The notes beneath the pieces are model-generated. The model was given only the letters and a program-made list of their open reading frames with translations, made no database searches and had not been told where the DNA came from. Shown piece by piece: positions 1 to 9,250 of a DNA stretch of 54,840 nt; the stretch's first letter is position 1; each line of letters opens with the position of its first letter. Source of the stretch: Sinorhizobium saheli (GTDB taxonomy: Bacteria > Pseudomonadota > Alphaproteobacteria > Rhizobiales > Rhizobiaceae); the NCBI RefSeq assembly GCF_001651875.1, contig NZ_LNQB01000054.1:1-54840 (forward strand), given 5' to 3'. The position numbers were made by a program, and so were the translations under genes.

Positions 1-43
1 AAAAACCCAAAAGCCAGAGGGCTTTTTCAGCAGCCTGCTAGAG
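1..43. mobile_element. Left-edge insertion-sequence terminus (partial)
   Basis: Bases 1-40 are the exact reverse complement of bases 54762-54801 at the other end of the window. The sequence contains a short stem (AAAAGCC/GGCTTTT) and the motif CAGCAGCCTGCTA, a composition I associate with IS termini of the IS1182 type. That family name is from memory and not verified. The element runs off the left edge, so no transposase is visible. It abuts a mosaic repeat that starts at about 41. It could mark a real IS insertion or simply a contig end at a multicopy IS. Confidence 0.55.
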
Positions 44-115
44 CATTTTGCAGTCAGGTGGAATCACCTGACGTCGCACAATGCGGCCAATTAAGGCGAC
101 GCAGTCAATCGCATC
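41..115 (+). repeat. Rhizobial intergenic mosaic repeat, family 1, copy A
   Basis: Begins GAGCATTTTGCAGTCAGG, followed by GGAATCACCTGACGTCGCAC and an ATGCGGC block. The same order of blocks recurs at 21112 and 43492 on the plus strand, and in reverse near 34205-34290. It contains the palindromic pair CAGGTG/CACCTG. It behaves like the RIME-type repeats known from rhizobial intergenic regions; I did not match it to a named element. The right part of this copy is diverged. The rest of 116-249 shows nothing I can assign. Confidence 0.6.
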
Positions 116-249
116 GCTGCCCGGAACCAACGGCCGTGTGCGACGTATATATCTGCGCGGCCGAGACGTCATGCTTTCGACGCATTCGGGACTGAACCAG
201 CTCTGCCGGTAGAGACGGGCACCCTGCAGGCGGTCTTTGCGGTCGACGG

Positions 250-2565
250 GTGCATCGGACGCCGGATATGATCTCAGTGGCGGAACGGACGCGCCTCTTC
301 GCGGACACCGCCGCCCCAACAGCGGTTTACGGATCGAGAACTTGGATGGCGCAAAGCGATGCCGCGTCGGAGAGTGGCCGGGTTGACCCCGGGCCGGAAG
401 ACCGCAAGCCCCGCGGAGATCGCCCGGCCGGTTCGCGACGAGCGGCGTTCGCCAAGACCACGAAGGCACTTGTCGGGCTCAGGCGGGCTCTCTCGCGGCT
501 CGGCCGGGCCCTTCGCGAGGAGGTGCCCGCTGCAATAGGACGGACGGCCGGGATCTTCGTCGCCGCCATGAGGCACCCCGGGCAGCGAAAGATGAAGTTC
601 CCGAAGTCGATGCCGGCCTTCGCCGGCGCGAGGTCGAAGATCACGCGCCCAGATGCATCGACGCCCCATTACCGGCGATCGCGCCTGCTGCGTGGGGCGG
701 CGATCGGAATTGCGGCATGCCTCCTGTTCGTTGCCGTCCCCGTCGCCTGGGCCTTGCGCGACGTGCCATGGAACGAAATCGCCGAAGCGTCGCTGAAGCC
801 GGTGGTGGTGCTCGAAACCGCGGACGGCAAGCCGCTCGTCAGCCAGGGGCCGCTGCAGGGGCCCTATGCGGCACGAAAGGACTTTCCGCCGCATCTCGTC
901 GATGCGGTGCTCGCAAGGGAGGATCGGCGTTTCTACGAGCACTTCGGCATCGATGTGCGGGGCATTGCGCGCGCCGTCTACGCGAATGTCGGGGCGGGAG
1001 AGGTCGTGCAGGGAGGCAGCACGATCACCCAGCAGCTCATCAAGATCCTCTATCTCGAGCGCGATCGCACCTGGAAGCGCAAGATTCAGGAGGCGGTGAT
1101 CGCCCTCTGGCTGGAGGCGAAACTCGGCAAGGACGAGATCCTGACCCGCTACCTGAACAACATCTATCTCGGGGCAGGCGCGACCGGCGTGCCGGCCGCC
1201 GCCCGGATCTATTTCGACAAGGACGTCCGCGATCTCGACATCGGCGAGTCGGCCATGCTCGCGGGCATCATCCGTGCCCCCTCTCAGCTCAATCCGCTGA
1301 CCAACCCGGAGGGCGCGCGCCAGCAGGCGGAACAGGTCGTCGACGCGATGGTGAGAAACGGGAAAATCACCGCGCAGGAGGCCAAGGTCGCCAAGGCCGA
1401 ATTCGTCAAGGTCAAGCCTTCGGGGACCGCGACGCGGTCGGGAAGCTGGTTCGCCGACTGGATCATGCAGGACGCCCGGGAGCTCGCAGGCCCCTATCGC
1501 GGCACGATCAAGGTCAGGACGACCATGGTGCCGAGGCTGCAGGCGATCGCCGAAAAGGTCGTCGCCGAGACGCTGGAGCGGGAAGGCCGGAAGGCAGGCG
1601 CATCGCAGGCAGCGCTGGTGGCGATGACGCCGGAGGGCGCCGTGGTCGCCATGGTCGGTGGGCGCGATTATTCGAAAAGCACTTTCAATCGCGCCGTCTC
1701 GGCGATGCGACAGCCCGGCTCCGCATTCAAGCTGTTCGTCTATTACGCGGCGCTGAAGGCGGGGCTCACGCCCTACGATCCGGTCGAGGACGCGCCGATC
1801 GAGATCAACGGCTGGTCGCCCGAAAACTTCGGCGGCGGCTACAGCGGCCCCGTCAGCATAGCCGAGGCCTTCGCCCGTTCGCTGAATGCGGCGACGGTCG
1901 CGCTGGCGCTGGAGGTCGGGATCGACAAGGTCATCGCCGCGGCGCGCGAACTCGGGCTCGACGCCAAGCTCACCGAGACGCCGAGCCTCGCGCTCGGCTC
2001 GTCCGAGGTGAACCTGCTCGACCTCACCGGCGCCTATGCCTCGGTGCGTGCCGGCAAGGCGCCGATCGAGCCCTGGGGCATCGTCTCCTTCCATGCCCAG
2101 GACCAGCCGCAAGCCTTCCGGGTCGGCCCCGCCAGCCAGCCGGCGACCGATATCAGCCAGTACCAGCCGGACCTCGTCGGCCTGTTGCGGCTCGTCGTCG
2201 AGCGCGGAACCGGCCGGGAAGCCGATATCGGCACGCCGGCCGCAGGCAAGACCGGCACCAGCCAGAACCACCGCGACGCCTGGTTCGTCGGCTTCACCGA
2301 ACCGCTGGTCGTCGGCGTCTGGGTCGGCAACGACGACGAGACGCCGATGGCGGACGTGACCGGCGGAAAGCTGCCGGCGCGGATCTGGCGCAACTTCATG
2401 ACCGCGGCGCTCGCCGCCGGCGGCGCGGACGCGGGCGAAGCCGGAGCGGCCGGCTCGGCCGCCGCATGCAACTTCAGGGCCTGTGCGCGCGCCTATCGCT
2501 CGTTTCGACCCGACGATTGCACGTTCCAGCCCTATGACGGTCCGCGCAGGCTCTGCGAGAAGTAG
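250..2565 (+). CDS. Class A penicillin-binding protein (PBP1A family)
   Basis: Bifunctional peptidoglycan synthase: an N-terminal glycosyltransferase polymerises lipid II and a C-terminal transpeptidase cross-links strands in the periplasm. With a GTG start at 250 (771 aa), one membrane helix lies around residues 150-170. The GT51 motif EDRRFYEHFG starts at E224, followed by GGSTITQQL and RKIQEAVIA. The transpeptidase motifs are SAFK (S491), SLN (S544) and KTGT (K667), so both domains look intact. The cytoplasmic N-tail before the helix is long, basic and low in complexity. In-frame starts at 268 and 346 are also possible, because no strong ribosome site decides between them. It stands alone, and the next gene (matR) is convergent. 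Class is sure; physiological role is not. Confidence 0.9.
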   Translation: MHRTPDMISVAERTRLFADTAAPTAVYGSRTWMAQSDAASESGRVDPGPEDRKPRGDRPAGSRRAAFAKTTKALVGLRRALSRLGRALREEVPAAIGRTAGIFVAAMRHPGQRKMKFPKSMPAFAGARSKITRPDASTPHYRRSRLLRGAAIGIAACLLFVAVPVAWALRDVPWNEIAEASLKPVVVLETADGKPLVSQGPLQGPYAARKDFPPHLVDAVLAREDRRFYEHFGIDVRGIARAVYANVGAGEVVQGGSTITQQLIKILYLERDRTWKRKIQEAVIALWLEAKLGKDEILTRYLNNIYLGAGATGVPAAARIYFDKDVRDLDIGESAMLAGIIRAPSQLNPLTNPEGARQQAEQVVDAMVRNGKITAQEAKVAKAEFVKVKPSGTATRSGSWFADWIMQDARELAGPYRGTIKVRTTMVPRLQAIAEKVVAETLEREGRKAGASQAALVAMTPEGAVVAMVGGRDYSKSTFNRAVSAMRQPGSAFKLFVYYAALKAGLTPYDPVEDAPIEINGWSPENFGGGYSGPVSIAEAFARSLNAATVALALEVGIDKVIAAARELGLDAKLTETPSLALGSSEVNLLDLTGAYASVRAGKAPIEPWGIVSFHAQDQPQAFRVGPASQPATDISQYQPDLVGLLRLVVERGTGREADIGTPAAGKTGTSQNHRDAWFVGFTEPLVVGVWVGNDDETPMADVTGGKLPARIWRNFMTAALAAGGADAGEAGAAGSAAACNFRACARAYRSFRPDDCTFQPYDGPRRLCEK

Positions 2566-2592
2566 CGTCTGCGAGAAATCAGTCGCGCCCCG

Positions 2593-3258
2593 TCACCTCG
2601 CCCCCATGCTCGCCACCAGGTCGCTGAACCGCTCGCCCTGGATGCCGACATGCGCGCGGAGGAGGCGTCGGGCTTCCTCGCCATCCCCGGCAAAGATCGC
2701 GTCGACGATGGCACAGTGCTCTGCGAAGGAGGTCGACAGGCGGTTGCGCACGCGCAGTTGAAGTCGCCGGTAGGGGCGGAGGCGACGGTGGAGTTGCGCG
2801 CATTGTTCCTCGAGGAAGTCGCTGCGGCTCGCGGCGTAGATCGCCTTATGGAACGCCTCGTTGTCATAGTAGTAGGCGTCGCTGTCGCCGGCGCCGGCCG
2901 AAAGCTCGCAGCGCCTGTGCGCGGCCGTGATCGCTTCGCGTCCCTTCTCGTCCAGGCGCCGCGCGGCGAGCGATCCGGCCAGCCCCTCGAGCTCGGCCAT
3001 CACCTCGAACATCTCGTAGATGCGGTGCGGCCCGGGATCGATGACGACGGCGCCGCGGCGCGGGCGGATTTCCACGAGGCCGATGGCGTCGAGCTGCATC
3101 AGCGCCTCGCGCACGGGCGTTCGCGATACGCCGAACCGATTGGCAAGCACCGTCTCGTCCAACCGCGCGCCGGGCTCGAACTCATTGGAAAGGATCGCGT
3201 TTTCGATTTCGTCGCGCAGCCATCGGCCGACATTTTCGGACATCCGGTCCACCTTCAT
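2593..3258 (-). CDS. matR: GntR/FCD-family regulator of malonate catabolism (MatR)
   Basis: DNA-binding repressor with an N-terminal GntR winged helix (LDETVLANRFGVSRTPVREAL) and a C-terminal FCD ligand domain (EAFHKAIYAAS, AEHCAIVDAI), 221 aa from ATG 3258. A longer in-frame reading to 3324 exists, but it would run through the operator. It is transcribed divergently from matABC, the arrangement known in Rhizobium, where MatR responds to malonate. A palindrome TCTTGTATACACGA lies 17 bases upstream of the start. The name rests on family plus context, and on similarity of this site to the MatR site as I remember it. The start at 3258 is preferred over an inner ATG at 3243. Confidence 0.85.
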   Translation of the reverse strand: MKVDRMSENVGRWLRDEIENAILSNEFEPGARLDETVLANRFGVSRTPVREALMQLDAIGLVEIRPRRGAVVIDPGPHRIYEMFEVMAELEGLAGSLAARRLDEKGREAITAAHRRCELSAGAGDSDAYYYDNEAFHKAIYAASRSDFLEEQCAQLHRRLRPYRRLQLRVRNRLSTSFAEHCAIVDAIFAGDGEEARRLLRAHVGIQGERFSDLVASMGAR

Positions 3259-3274
3259 AATGCAAATTTCCGTT

Positions 3275-3288
3275 TCTTGTATACACGA
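3275..3288. promoter_or_regulatory. Candidate MatR operator
   Basis: TCTTGTATACACGA lies in the divergent region between matR and matA. The core TTGTATACAc is a near-perfect inverted repeat, typical of FCD-type GntR operators. It lies close to the matR start, which fits autoregulation and control of matABC. Confidence 0.65.
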
Positions 3289-3459
3289 TGATTGACTTCG
3301 TGTACGTGACGTGACAATGTACATACTATACTGCCAGGCCGGAAATGAGAACGGCGCTTATCCGCATTGAGGCGCGACGGCAAGGCGTGCTGCTTTCCGC
3401 CCGCATTCCGCTCTAGGATGAGGAGCGGCCGACGGCCATGGAGCAGGAGGAGAACGGGC

Positions 3460-4845
3460 ATGCCAGGGACCTCATTTTTCGGCGACATGCTGCAGGGCAT
3501 CACCGAGCGCGGACGCAAGCTGCTGTTTGCCGGCTCCCGCGCGGCCAAGGTGGAAGCCGATCTCGAAACGCTCTGCGAAATGCTCTTGTCGAGCCGCGGT
3601 GAGGCATCCGGCATGGCGATTGCCGCCGAGATCCTCGCGCGCTGGAACAAGCTCGACGCGGACGGGGTGCGGAAGTTCCTCCTCATGCTTTGCGACCGGT
3701 TCGGGCCCGACACGGCAAAGCTCGACAAGGCCGTCGACAGATACGTCAAGGAAAGAAGCGCCGCCGCGATCATCGCCCTCCACGCGGCGGCGGAACCGCG
3801 GCGGCAGGAGCTCCTGCGCCGGCTCAACCACGCGCCGAACGGCACCGCCAACCTGGTGCGGATGCGCGAGCAGCTTCTTGGCGGCCGCGAACAATCCGAC
3901 GAATACCGCGCCGTGGACGCGGATTTCACCCATCTCTTCGGCTCCTGGTTCAATCGCGGTTTCCTCACGCTCCGCCCGATCGACTGGTCGACGCCGGCGC
4001 ATATCCTGGAAAAGATCATCAAATACGAGGCCGTACACGAGATCGCCAGCTGGGAGGAGCTGCGCCGCCGCCTGGCCCCGGCCGATCGCCGCTGCTTTGC
4101 CTTTTTCCATCCGCGGCTTGCCGACGAACCGCTCGTCTTCGTCGAGGTGGCGCTCACGCGCTCCGTGCCGATGACGATCAACGAGGTGCTCGACGAAGGC
4201 AGGACGCAGATCGGCGCCGACGAGGCGACGACGGCCGTCTTCTATTCGATCTCCAACTGCCAGGAGGGCCTGCGCGGAATCTCGTTCGGCAATTTCCTGA
4301 TCAAGCAGGTGGTGGACGATCTGCGCCGCGACCTGCCGGGCCTCAAGAATTTCGTCACGCTGTCACCCGTTCCCGGCTTTGCGCGCTGGCTCGCCAAGGC
4401 GCGCATGTCCGCGACCGACCCGTTGCTGTCGGATGCCGATCGCAAGGCGCTGGCGCTCCTGGATGATCCGGCCTGGCCCGACGACGAAGGCAAGGCGGCC
4501 GAGGCGGAAGGCGTGCTGCTGCCGCTCGCGGCGCATTACTTCCTGATCGAAAGGACGCCCGACGGGCGCCCGGCCGATCCGGTCGCCCGCTTCCACCTCG
4601 GCAACGGCGCCAGGCTGGAACGGCTGAATTTTCTCGGCGACCGCTCGTCGAAGGCCATGCAGCAGGCGCACGGCCTGATGGTCAACTACCTCTACAAGCT
4701 CGAGGACATCGTGGCCAACCATGAGGCGCTGGCGCAGCGCGGCGAAGTGGCCGCCTCGCCGCTCGTCAGGAACCTGCTCGCGCGCAACGGCGAAGCTGCG
4801 GCGGCGAAGGTCGCCGGGCTTCGCGGCCAGTCGCGCCGGTCGTAG
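3460..4845 (+). CDS. matA: Malonyl-CoA decarboxylase
   Basis: Converts malonyl-CoA to acetyl-CoA plus CO2, the last step of malonate use. From ATG 3460 the protein is 461 aa, the usual rhizobial MatA length, with a GGAGGAGAA ribosome site 6-13 bases upstream. The open frame reaches back to 3367, but that part is arginine-rich and lacks family character. Typical decarboxylase stretches are visible: FYSISNCQEGLRGISFGNFL and FVTLSPVPGF in the catalytic half, and RFHLGNGARLERLNFLGD near the C-terminus. First gene of matABC; 26 bases separate it from matB. Expression is probably controlled by the divergent MatR. Confidence 0.93.
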   Translation: MPGTSFFGDMLQGITERGRKLLFAGSRAAKVEADLETLCEMLLSSRGEASGMAIAAEILARWNKLDADGVRKFLLMLCDRFGPDTAKLDKAVDRYVKERSAAAIIALHAAAEPRRQELLRRLNHAPNGTANLVRMREQLLGGREQSDEYRAVDADFTHLFGSWFNRGFLTLRPIDWSTPAHILEKIIKYEAVHEIASWEELRRRLAPADRRCFAFFHPRLADEPLVFVEVALTRSVPMTINEVLDEGRTQIGADEATTAVFYSISNCQEGLRGISFGNFLIKQVVDDLRRDLPGLKNFVTLSPVPGFARWLAKARMSATDPLLSDADRKALALLDDPAWPDDEGKAAEAEGVLLPLAAHYFLIERTPDGRPADPVARFHLGNGARLERLNFLGDRSSKAMQQAHGLMVNYLYKLEDIVANHEALAQRGEVAASPLVRNLLARNGEAAAAKVAGLRGQSRRS

Positions 4846-4871
4846 ACGCAAAGGACAGGAAGAGGGCAACA

Positions 4872-6386
4872 ATGAGCAACCATCTTTTCGACGCCATCCG
4901 AGCCGCCGCCCGCGGCGACGCGCCGTTCATCCGGACGGATGGCGGCCGCACATGGACCTATGACGATGCATTGAGCCTTTCCGGCCGCATCGCGAGCGCG
5001 ATCGATGCGCTCGGCATCCGGCCGGGCGACCGGGTGGCCGTGCAGGTCGACAAAAGCCCCGAGGCCCTGATCCTCTATCTCGCCTGCATTCGCTCGGGCG
5101 CCGTCTACCTGCCGCTCAATACCGCCTACACGCTCGCCGAACTCGACTATTTCATCGGCGATGCCGAGCCGCGGCTGGTGGTCGTCTCCTCGTCTTCCCG
5201 GGAGAGCGTCGACAAGATCGCCAAGCCCCGCGGCGCGATCGTCGAGACGCTCGATCCCGATGGCACAGGCTCGCTTCTCGATCTCGCAAGGGACGAGCAG
5301 GCCGACTTCGTCGATGCCTCGCGCGCGGCCGACGACCTAGCCGCGATCCTCTACACCTCCGGGACGACGGGCCGCTCCAAGGGCGCGATGCTCACCCATG
5401 GCAACCTGCTCTCCAATGCTGAGACCCTGCGCGACTACTGGCGCGTGACCGCCGACGACCGGCTGATCCATGCCTTGCCGATCTTCCACACCCACGGGCT
5501 GTTCGTCGCCACCAACGTCACGCTGCTTGCCGGCGCCTCGATGTTCCTGCTGCCGAAGTTCGACCCGGACGAGGTCCTGTCGCTGATGCCGCAGGCGACG
5601 ATGCTGATGGGCGTGCCGACCTTTTACGTGCGCCTGCTGCAGAACCCGCGTCTCGACCGAGCGGCCGTCGCCAACATGCGCCTCTTCATCTCCGGTTCGG
5701 CGCCGCTGCTTGCCGAGACCCATGTCGAGTTCAGAAAGCGCAGCGGTCACGCCATCCTCGAGCGATACGGCATGACCGAAACCAACATGAACACCTCCAA
5801 TCCCTATGACGGCGAACGGATTGCCGGAACCGTCGGCTTGCCGCTACCCGGCGTGACGGTGCGCGTGACCGATCCGGCGACCGGCGCCGAGCTCCCGCCG
5901 GAGGAAACCGGCATGATCGAAATCAAGGGCCCGAACGTCTTCAAGGGCTACTGGCGCATGCCGGAAAAGACCGCGGCGGAGTTCACCGGCGACGGTTTCT
6001 TCATCAGCGGCGACCTCGGCAAGATCGACGGGCGAGGCTATGTCCACATCGTCGGCCGCAGCAAGGACCTGGTGATCTCGGGCGGCTACAACATCTACCC
6101 CAAGGAGGTCGAGGGCGAGATCGACCAGCTCGAAGGCGTCGCCGAGAGCGCGGTGATCGGCGTGCCGCATCCGGATTTCGGCGAAGGCGTCACCGCCATC
6201 GTCGTCTGCAAGCCCGATGCGGCGCTCGACGAAAAGACGATCCTCGGTGCGCTTCAGAGCCGGCTCGCCCGCTACAAGCAACCGAAGCGCATCCTCTTCG
6301 CCGACGACCTGCCGCGCAACACCATGGGCAAGGTCCAGAAGAACGTGCTGCGGCAGAAATACGCCGGTCTCTACGAAGGAACATAA
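4872..6386 (+). CDS. matB: Malonyl-CoA synthetase
   Basis: ATP-dependent acyl-CoA ligase that activates malonate to malonyl-CoA for MatA. It is a 504-aa ANL-superfamily enzyme, a length that matches characterised Rhizobium MatB. The P-loop-like motif YTSGTTGRSKGAMLTHGNL is present, as are ERYGMTETNMN (acyl and adenylate pocket), SGDLGKIDGRGYVHIVGRSKD (hinge) and the C-terminal catalytic lysine K487 in PRNTMGKVQ. A ribosome site (GGAAGAGGGC) precedes ATG 4872. It lies between matA and matC in one operon. Substrate assignment rests on operon context. Confidence 0.93.
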   Translation: MSNHLFDAIRAAARGDAPFIRTDGGRTWTYDDALSLSGRIASAIDALGIRPGDRVAVQVDKSPEALILYLACIRSGAVYLPLNTAYTLAELDYFIGDAEPRLVVVSSSSRESVDKIAKPRGAIVETLDPDGTGSLLDLARDEQADFVDASRAADDLAAILYTSGTTGRSKGAMLTHGNLLSNAETLRDYWRVTADDRLIHALPIFHTHGLFVATNVTLLAGASMFLLPKFDPDEVLSLMPQATMLMGVPTFYVRLLQNPRLDRAAVANMRLFISGSAPLLAETHVEFRKRSGHAILERYGMTETNMNTSNPYDGERIAGTVGLPLPGVTVRVTDPATGAELPPEETGMIEIKGPNVFKGYWRMPEKTAAEFTGDGFFISGDLGKIDGRGYVHIVGRSKDLVISGGYNIYPKEVEGEIDQLEGVAESAVIGVPHPDFGEGVTAIVVCKPDAALDEKTILGALQSRLARYKQPKRILFADDLPRNTMGKVQKNVLRQKYAGLYEGT

Positions 6387-6484
6387 GCCGGGTCGCACGC
6401 CCTCTGGGAGGAAGGCGTGCTGCCATCATCACCAACTTTGAAAATGACAGCTACGGCGCCCGCGGCGCTGGAGGGAGGGGAATC

Positions 6485-7831
6485 ATGGGCATCGAAATGC
6501 TATCGATACTGCTGCTTGTCGCCATGTTCGTCGTCGCGACGATCCAGCCGATCAACATGGGTGCGCTGGCATTCGGCTGCACCTTCCTGCTCGGCTCGCT
6601 GATCATCGGCATGAAGACCAGCGACATTTTCGCCGGCTTCCCGAGCGACCTGTTCCTGACGCTGGTCGCCGTCACCTATCTCTTCGCCATCGCCCAGATC
6701 AACGGCACCATCGACTGGCTCGTCGAATGCGCCGTGCGGCTGGTGCGCGGGCATGTCGCCTGGATTCCCTGGGTGATGTTCGTCGTTGCCGCCATCATCA
6801 CCGGTTTCGGCGCGCTCGGGCCGGCGGCGGTGGCGATCCTCGCCCCGGTTGCGCTGAGCTTTGCCGTGCAATACCGCATCCACCCGGCGATGATGGGGCT
6901 GATGGTCATCCATGGCGCGCAGGCCGGTGGCTTCTCGCCGATCAGCGTCTATGGCGGCATCACCAACCAGATCGTCGCCAAGGCCGGCCTTCCCTTCGCG
7001 CCGACCTCGCTGTTCCTCTCCAGCTTCTTCTTCAATCTCGCGATCGCCGTGCTGGTCTTCTTCGTCTTCGGCGGTGCACAGGTGATGAAGCAGAAGCCGG
7101 CCGCCGCCGGTCCCCTGCCCGAGCTGCACCCCGAGGGCGTCTCGGCATCGATCCGGGGCCACGGCGGCACGCCCGCCAGGCCGATCAGTGACCATACCTA
7201 TGGCACTTCGGCCGACAGGCTGCAGGCATTGCGCCTGACGCCGGAAATGATCTTCACCCTGGTCGGCCTGACGGCGCTCGGCATCGGCGCACTCGTCTTC
7301 AAGTTCAATGTCGGGCTTGTCGCGATCACCGTTGCCGTCGCCCTCGCCCTGGTCTCGCCCACGACCCAGAAGGCGGCGATCGACAAGGTGAGCTGGTCGA
7401 CCGTGCTCCTGATCACCGGCATCATCACCTATGTCGGCGTGATGGAAAAGGCGGGGACGGTCGACTACGTCGCCAACGGCATATCCAGCCTCGGCATGCC
7501 GCTCCTGGTGGCGCTGCTGCTCTGCTTCACCGGCGCCATCGTTTCCGCCTTCGCCTCCTCGACTGCGCTGCTCGGCGCCATCATCCCGCTCGCCGTGCCG
7601 TTCCTGCTGCAGGGCCAGATCAGCGCCGTCGGCGTGGTCGCGGCGATCGCGATCTCGACGACGATCGTCGACACGAGCCCGTTCTCGACCAACGGCGCCC
7701 TCGTCGTCGCCAATGCCCCAAACGAGAAGCGGGAGCACGTGCTGCGCCAGTTGCTCATCTACAGCGCGCTGATCGCCATCATCGGGCCGGTGGTTGCCTG
7801 GCTGGTCTTCGTGGTGCCGGGCCTCGTCTGA
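6485..7831 (+). CDS. matC: Malonate/dicarboxylate carrier MatC
   Basis: Integral membrane carrier, 448 aa, with around a dozen hydrophobic segments and the SLC13/MatC-type helices (GFGALGPAAVAILAPVALSF, FASSTALLGAIIPLAVPFL). It is expected to import malonate for MatB and MatA. The start at ATG 6485 has a strong GGAGGGAGGGGAA site. It is the last gene of matABC, about 100 bases after matB, and is followed by a strong terminator shared with the convergent gene. The middle loop (around residues 200-250) is hydrophilic and probably cytoplasmic. Confidence 0.9.
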   Translation: MGIEMLSILLLVAMFVVATIQPINMGALAFGCTFLLGSLIIGMKTSDIFAGFPSDLFLTLVAVTYLFAIAQINGTIDWLVECAVRLVRGHVAWIPWVMFVVAAIITGFGALGPAAVAILAPVALSFAVQYRIHPAMMGLMVIHGAQAGGFSPISVYGGITNQIVAKAGLPFAPTSLFLSSFFFNLAIAVLVFFVFGGAQVMKQKPAAAGPLPELHPEGVSASIRGHGGTPARPISDHTYGTSADRLQALRLTPEMIFTLVGLTALGIGALVFKFNVGLVAITVAVALALVSPTTQKAAIDKVSWSTVLLITGIITYVGVMEKAGTVDYVANGISSLGMPLLVALLLCFTGAIVSAFASSTALLGAIIPLAVPFLLQGQISAVGVVAAIAISTTIVDTSPFSTNGALVVANAPNEKREHVLRQLLIYSALIAIIGPVVAWLVFVVPGLV

Positions 7832-7858
7832 GCGAAGGCAACGGTGCCGGTGGCAAAA

Positions 7859-7900
7859 CGGGCCTTGACCACTCCACGGTCAAGGCCCGCTTCTTTTTCT
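7859..7900. terminator. Bidirectional rho-independent terminator
   Basis: Perfect 12-bp stem CGGGCCTTGACC / GGTCAAGGCCCG with a 7-base loop, followed on the plus strand by CTTCTTTTTCT. It lies between the convergent matC and the secretion adaptor gene. Confidence 0.9.
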
Positions 7901-7933
7901 CTGACTGCCGCCGTCGCTCGTGAGGTCTTTGCC

Positions 7934-9250
7934 TCAATCCTCGCGGAAAGCGTGCCGCATCTGGTCGGTAAGCGGCTTGGTCAGGTAGGAAATGACCGTG
8001 CGGTCGGCGATCTTGATGAAAACTTCGGCCGGCATCCCGGGATAGAGCGAAAGCCCCTTGAGCTTGGCGAGGCTCTCCGGCCTCGGGTGGATGCGCAGCG
8101 GATAGTAGCTCGCGCCGGTGCGCTCGTCGGTGACGAGGTCCGGGGCGATCGTGACCACCTCCGCCTCGACCTCGGGAGTGGTGCGCTGGTTGAAGGCGCT
8201 GAAGCGGATTTCGACCGGCTGGCCGACATGGATCTGGTCGATATCGTGGGTCGCCACCCGCGCCTCGACGGTCAGGTCGTCGGCCTCCGGCACGACGAGC
8301 ATCAGCGTCTCGCCCGGATTGACGACGCCGTTCACCGTGTGGACCGCGAGCTGGTAGACGCGCCCGGAAAGAGGCGCGGTGATGTCCAGCCGGCGCAGCT
8401 GGTCGGCCGCGGCGGTGCGGCGCTCCTCGTATTCGGCGATCTTCGCCTCGACGTCTGTCAGTTCCTTGGAAATCTCGGTGCGCCGGTCCTCGTCGAGCTG
8501 CAGGATCTGCAGGTCGATCTCGCTCGACTTGCCGCGGGCCTGGGCACGCGCGGCGATGTGCCGGCCACGCTCGCCCTCGAGCTCGGCGCGCTCGCGCTTC
8601 AACGTCGTCACCCGTTGCATCGGCACGAGTCCCTGGCCGAAGAGGGAATCGACGCCGGTCAATTCCTCGGCGATCAGTTTCAGCGCGTCCTCGATCGCCT
8701 TCAACTGCACCGTCAGGCCTTCGATCTCGTCGGCAAGCTGTGCCTTTCTCGATTCGAGCTGCCCCTTCATGCCGATGAGCGCCGTACGACGGCTGGCAAA
8801 GAGCTTCTGCTCGCCGTCGACGAGCTTCTTCGCCGCCGCTCCGGAGATGAACTGGGCGAGGTCTTCGTCTATGTCGAAGGCGGCCGCGCCGATCCGCTCG
8901 GCCTGAAGCCGGGCGCGGCGGGCGTAAAGCTGCGCCAGCGTGCTTTCGACGATCGCGAGGTTGGCGCGGACGGTGGTGCCGTCGAGGCGGATCAGGACCT
9001 GGCCGGCCTCGACCCGCTCGCCCTCCCGGACCAGGAGTTCGCCGACGATGCCGCCGGTCAGGTGCTGCACCTTCTTGACATTGTCGTCGACGACGACGAC
9101 GCCGCCGGCGACCACCGCACTCGACAGCTCTGTCGTCGCGGCCCAGCCGCCGACGCCGACGACGAGGGCAAGGGCGAGAACCGAGACGCCCATCATGTGG
9201 CGCGAAAGCGAGCGGCGCGCACTCGATGTCTGTTTGACGCTGCCGCTCAT
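7934..9250 (-). CDS. Type I secretion membrane-fusion protein (HlyD/PrsE family)
   Basis: Periplasmic adaptor linking an inner-membrane ABC exporter to an outer-membrane TolC channel. The 438-aa protein has one membrane anchor near residues 22-42, a lipoyl/biotinyl-like half-motif (GGIVGELLVREGERVEAGQVLIRLDG), a long central coiled-coil region (residues about 130-280, rich in E, R, K, L), and the C-terminal beta-barrel with the second half-motif and YPGMPAEVFIKIADRT. It shares an ATGA start/stop overlap with the upstream ABC gene, so the two are translationally coupled. Rhizobial PrsE exports glycanases; substrate here is unknown. Confidence 0.9.
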   Translation of the reverse strand: MSGSVKQTSSARRSLSRHMMGVSVLALALVVGVGGWAATTELSSAVVAGGVVVVDDNVKKVQHLTGGIVGELLVREGERVEAGQVLIRLDGTTVRANLAIVESTLAQLYARRARLQAERIGAAAFDIDEDLAQFISGAAAKKLVDGEQKLFASRRTALIGMKGQLESRKAQLADEIEGLTVQLKAIEDALKLIAEELTGVDSLFGQGLVPMQRVTTLKRERAELEGERGRHIAARAQARGKSSEIDLQILQLDEDRRTEISKELTDVEAKIAEYEERRTAAADQLRRLDITAPLSGRVYQLAVHTVNGVVNPGETLMLVVPEADDLTVEARVATHDIDQIHVGQPVEIRFSAFNQRTTPEVEAEVVTIAPDLVTDERTGASYYPLRIHPRPESLAKLKGLSLYPGMPAEVFIKIADRTVISYLTKPLTDQMRHAFRED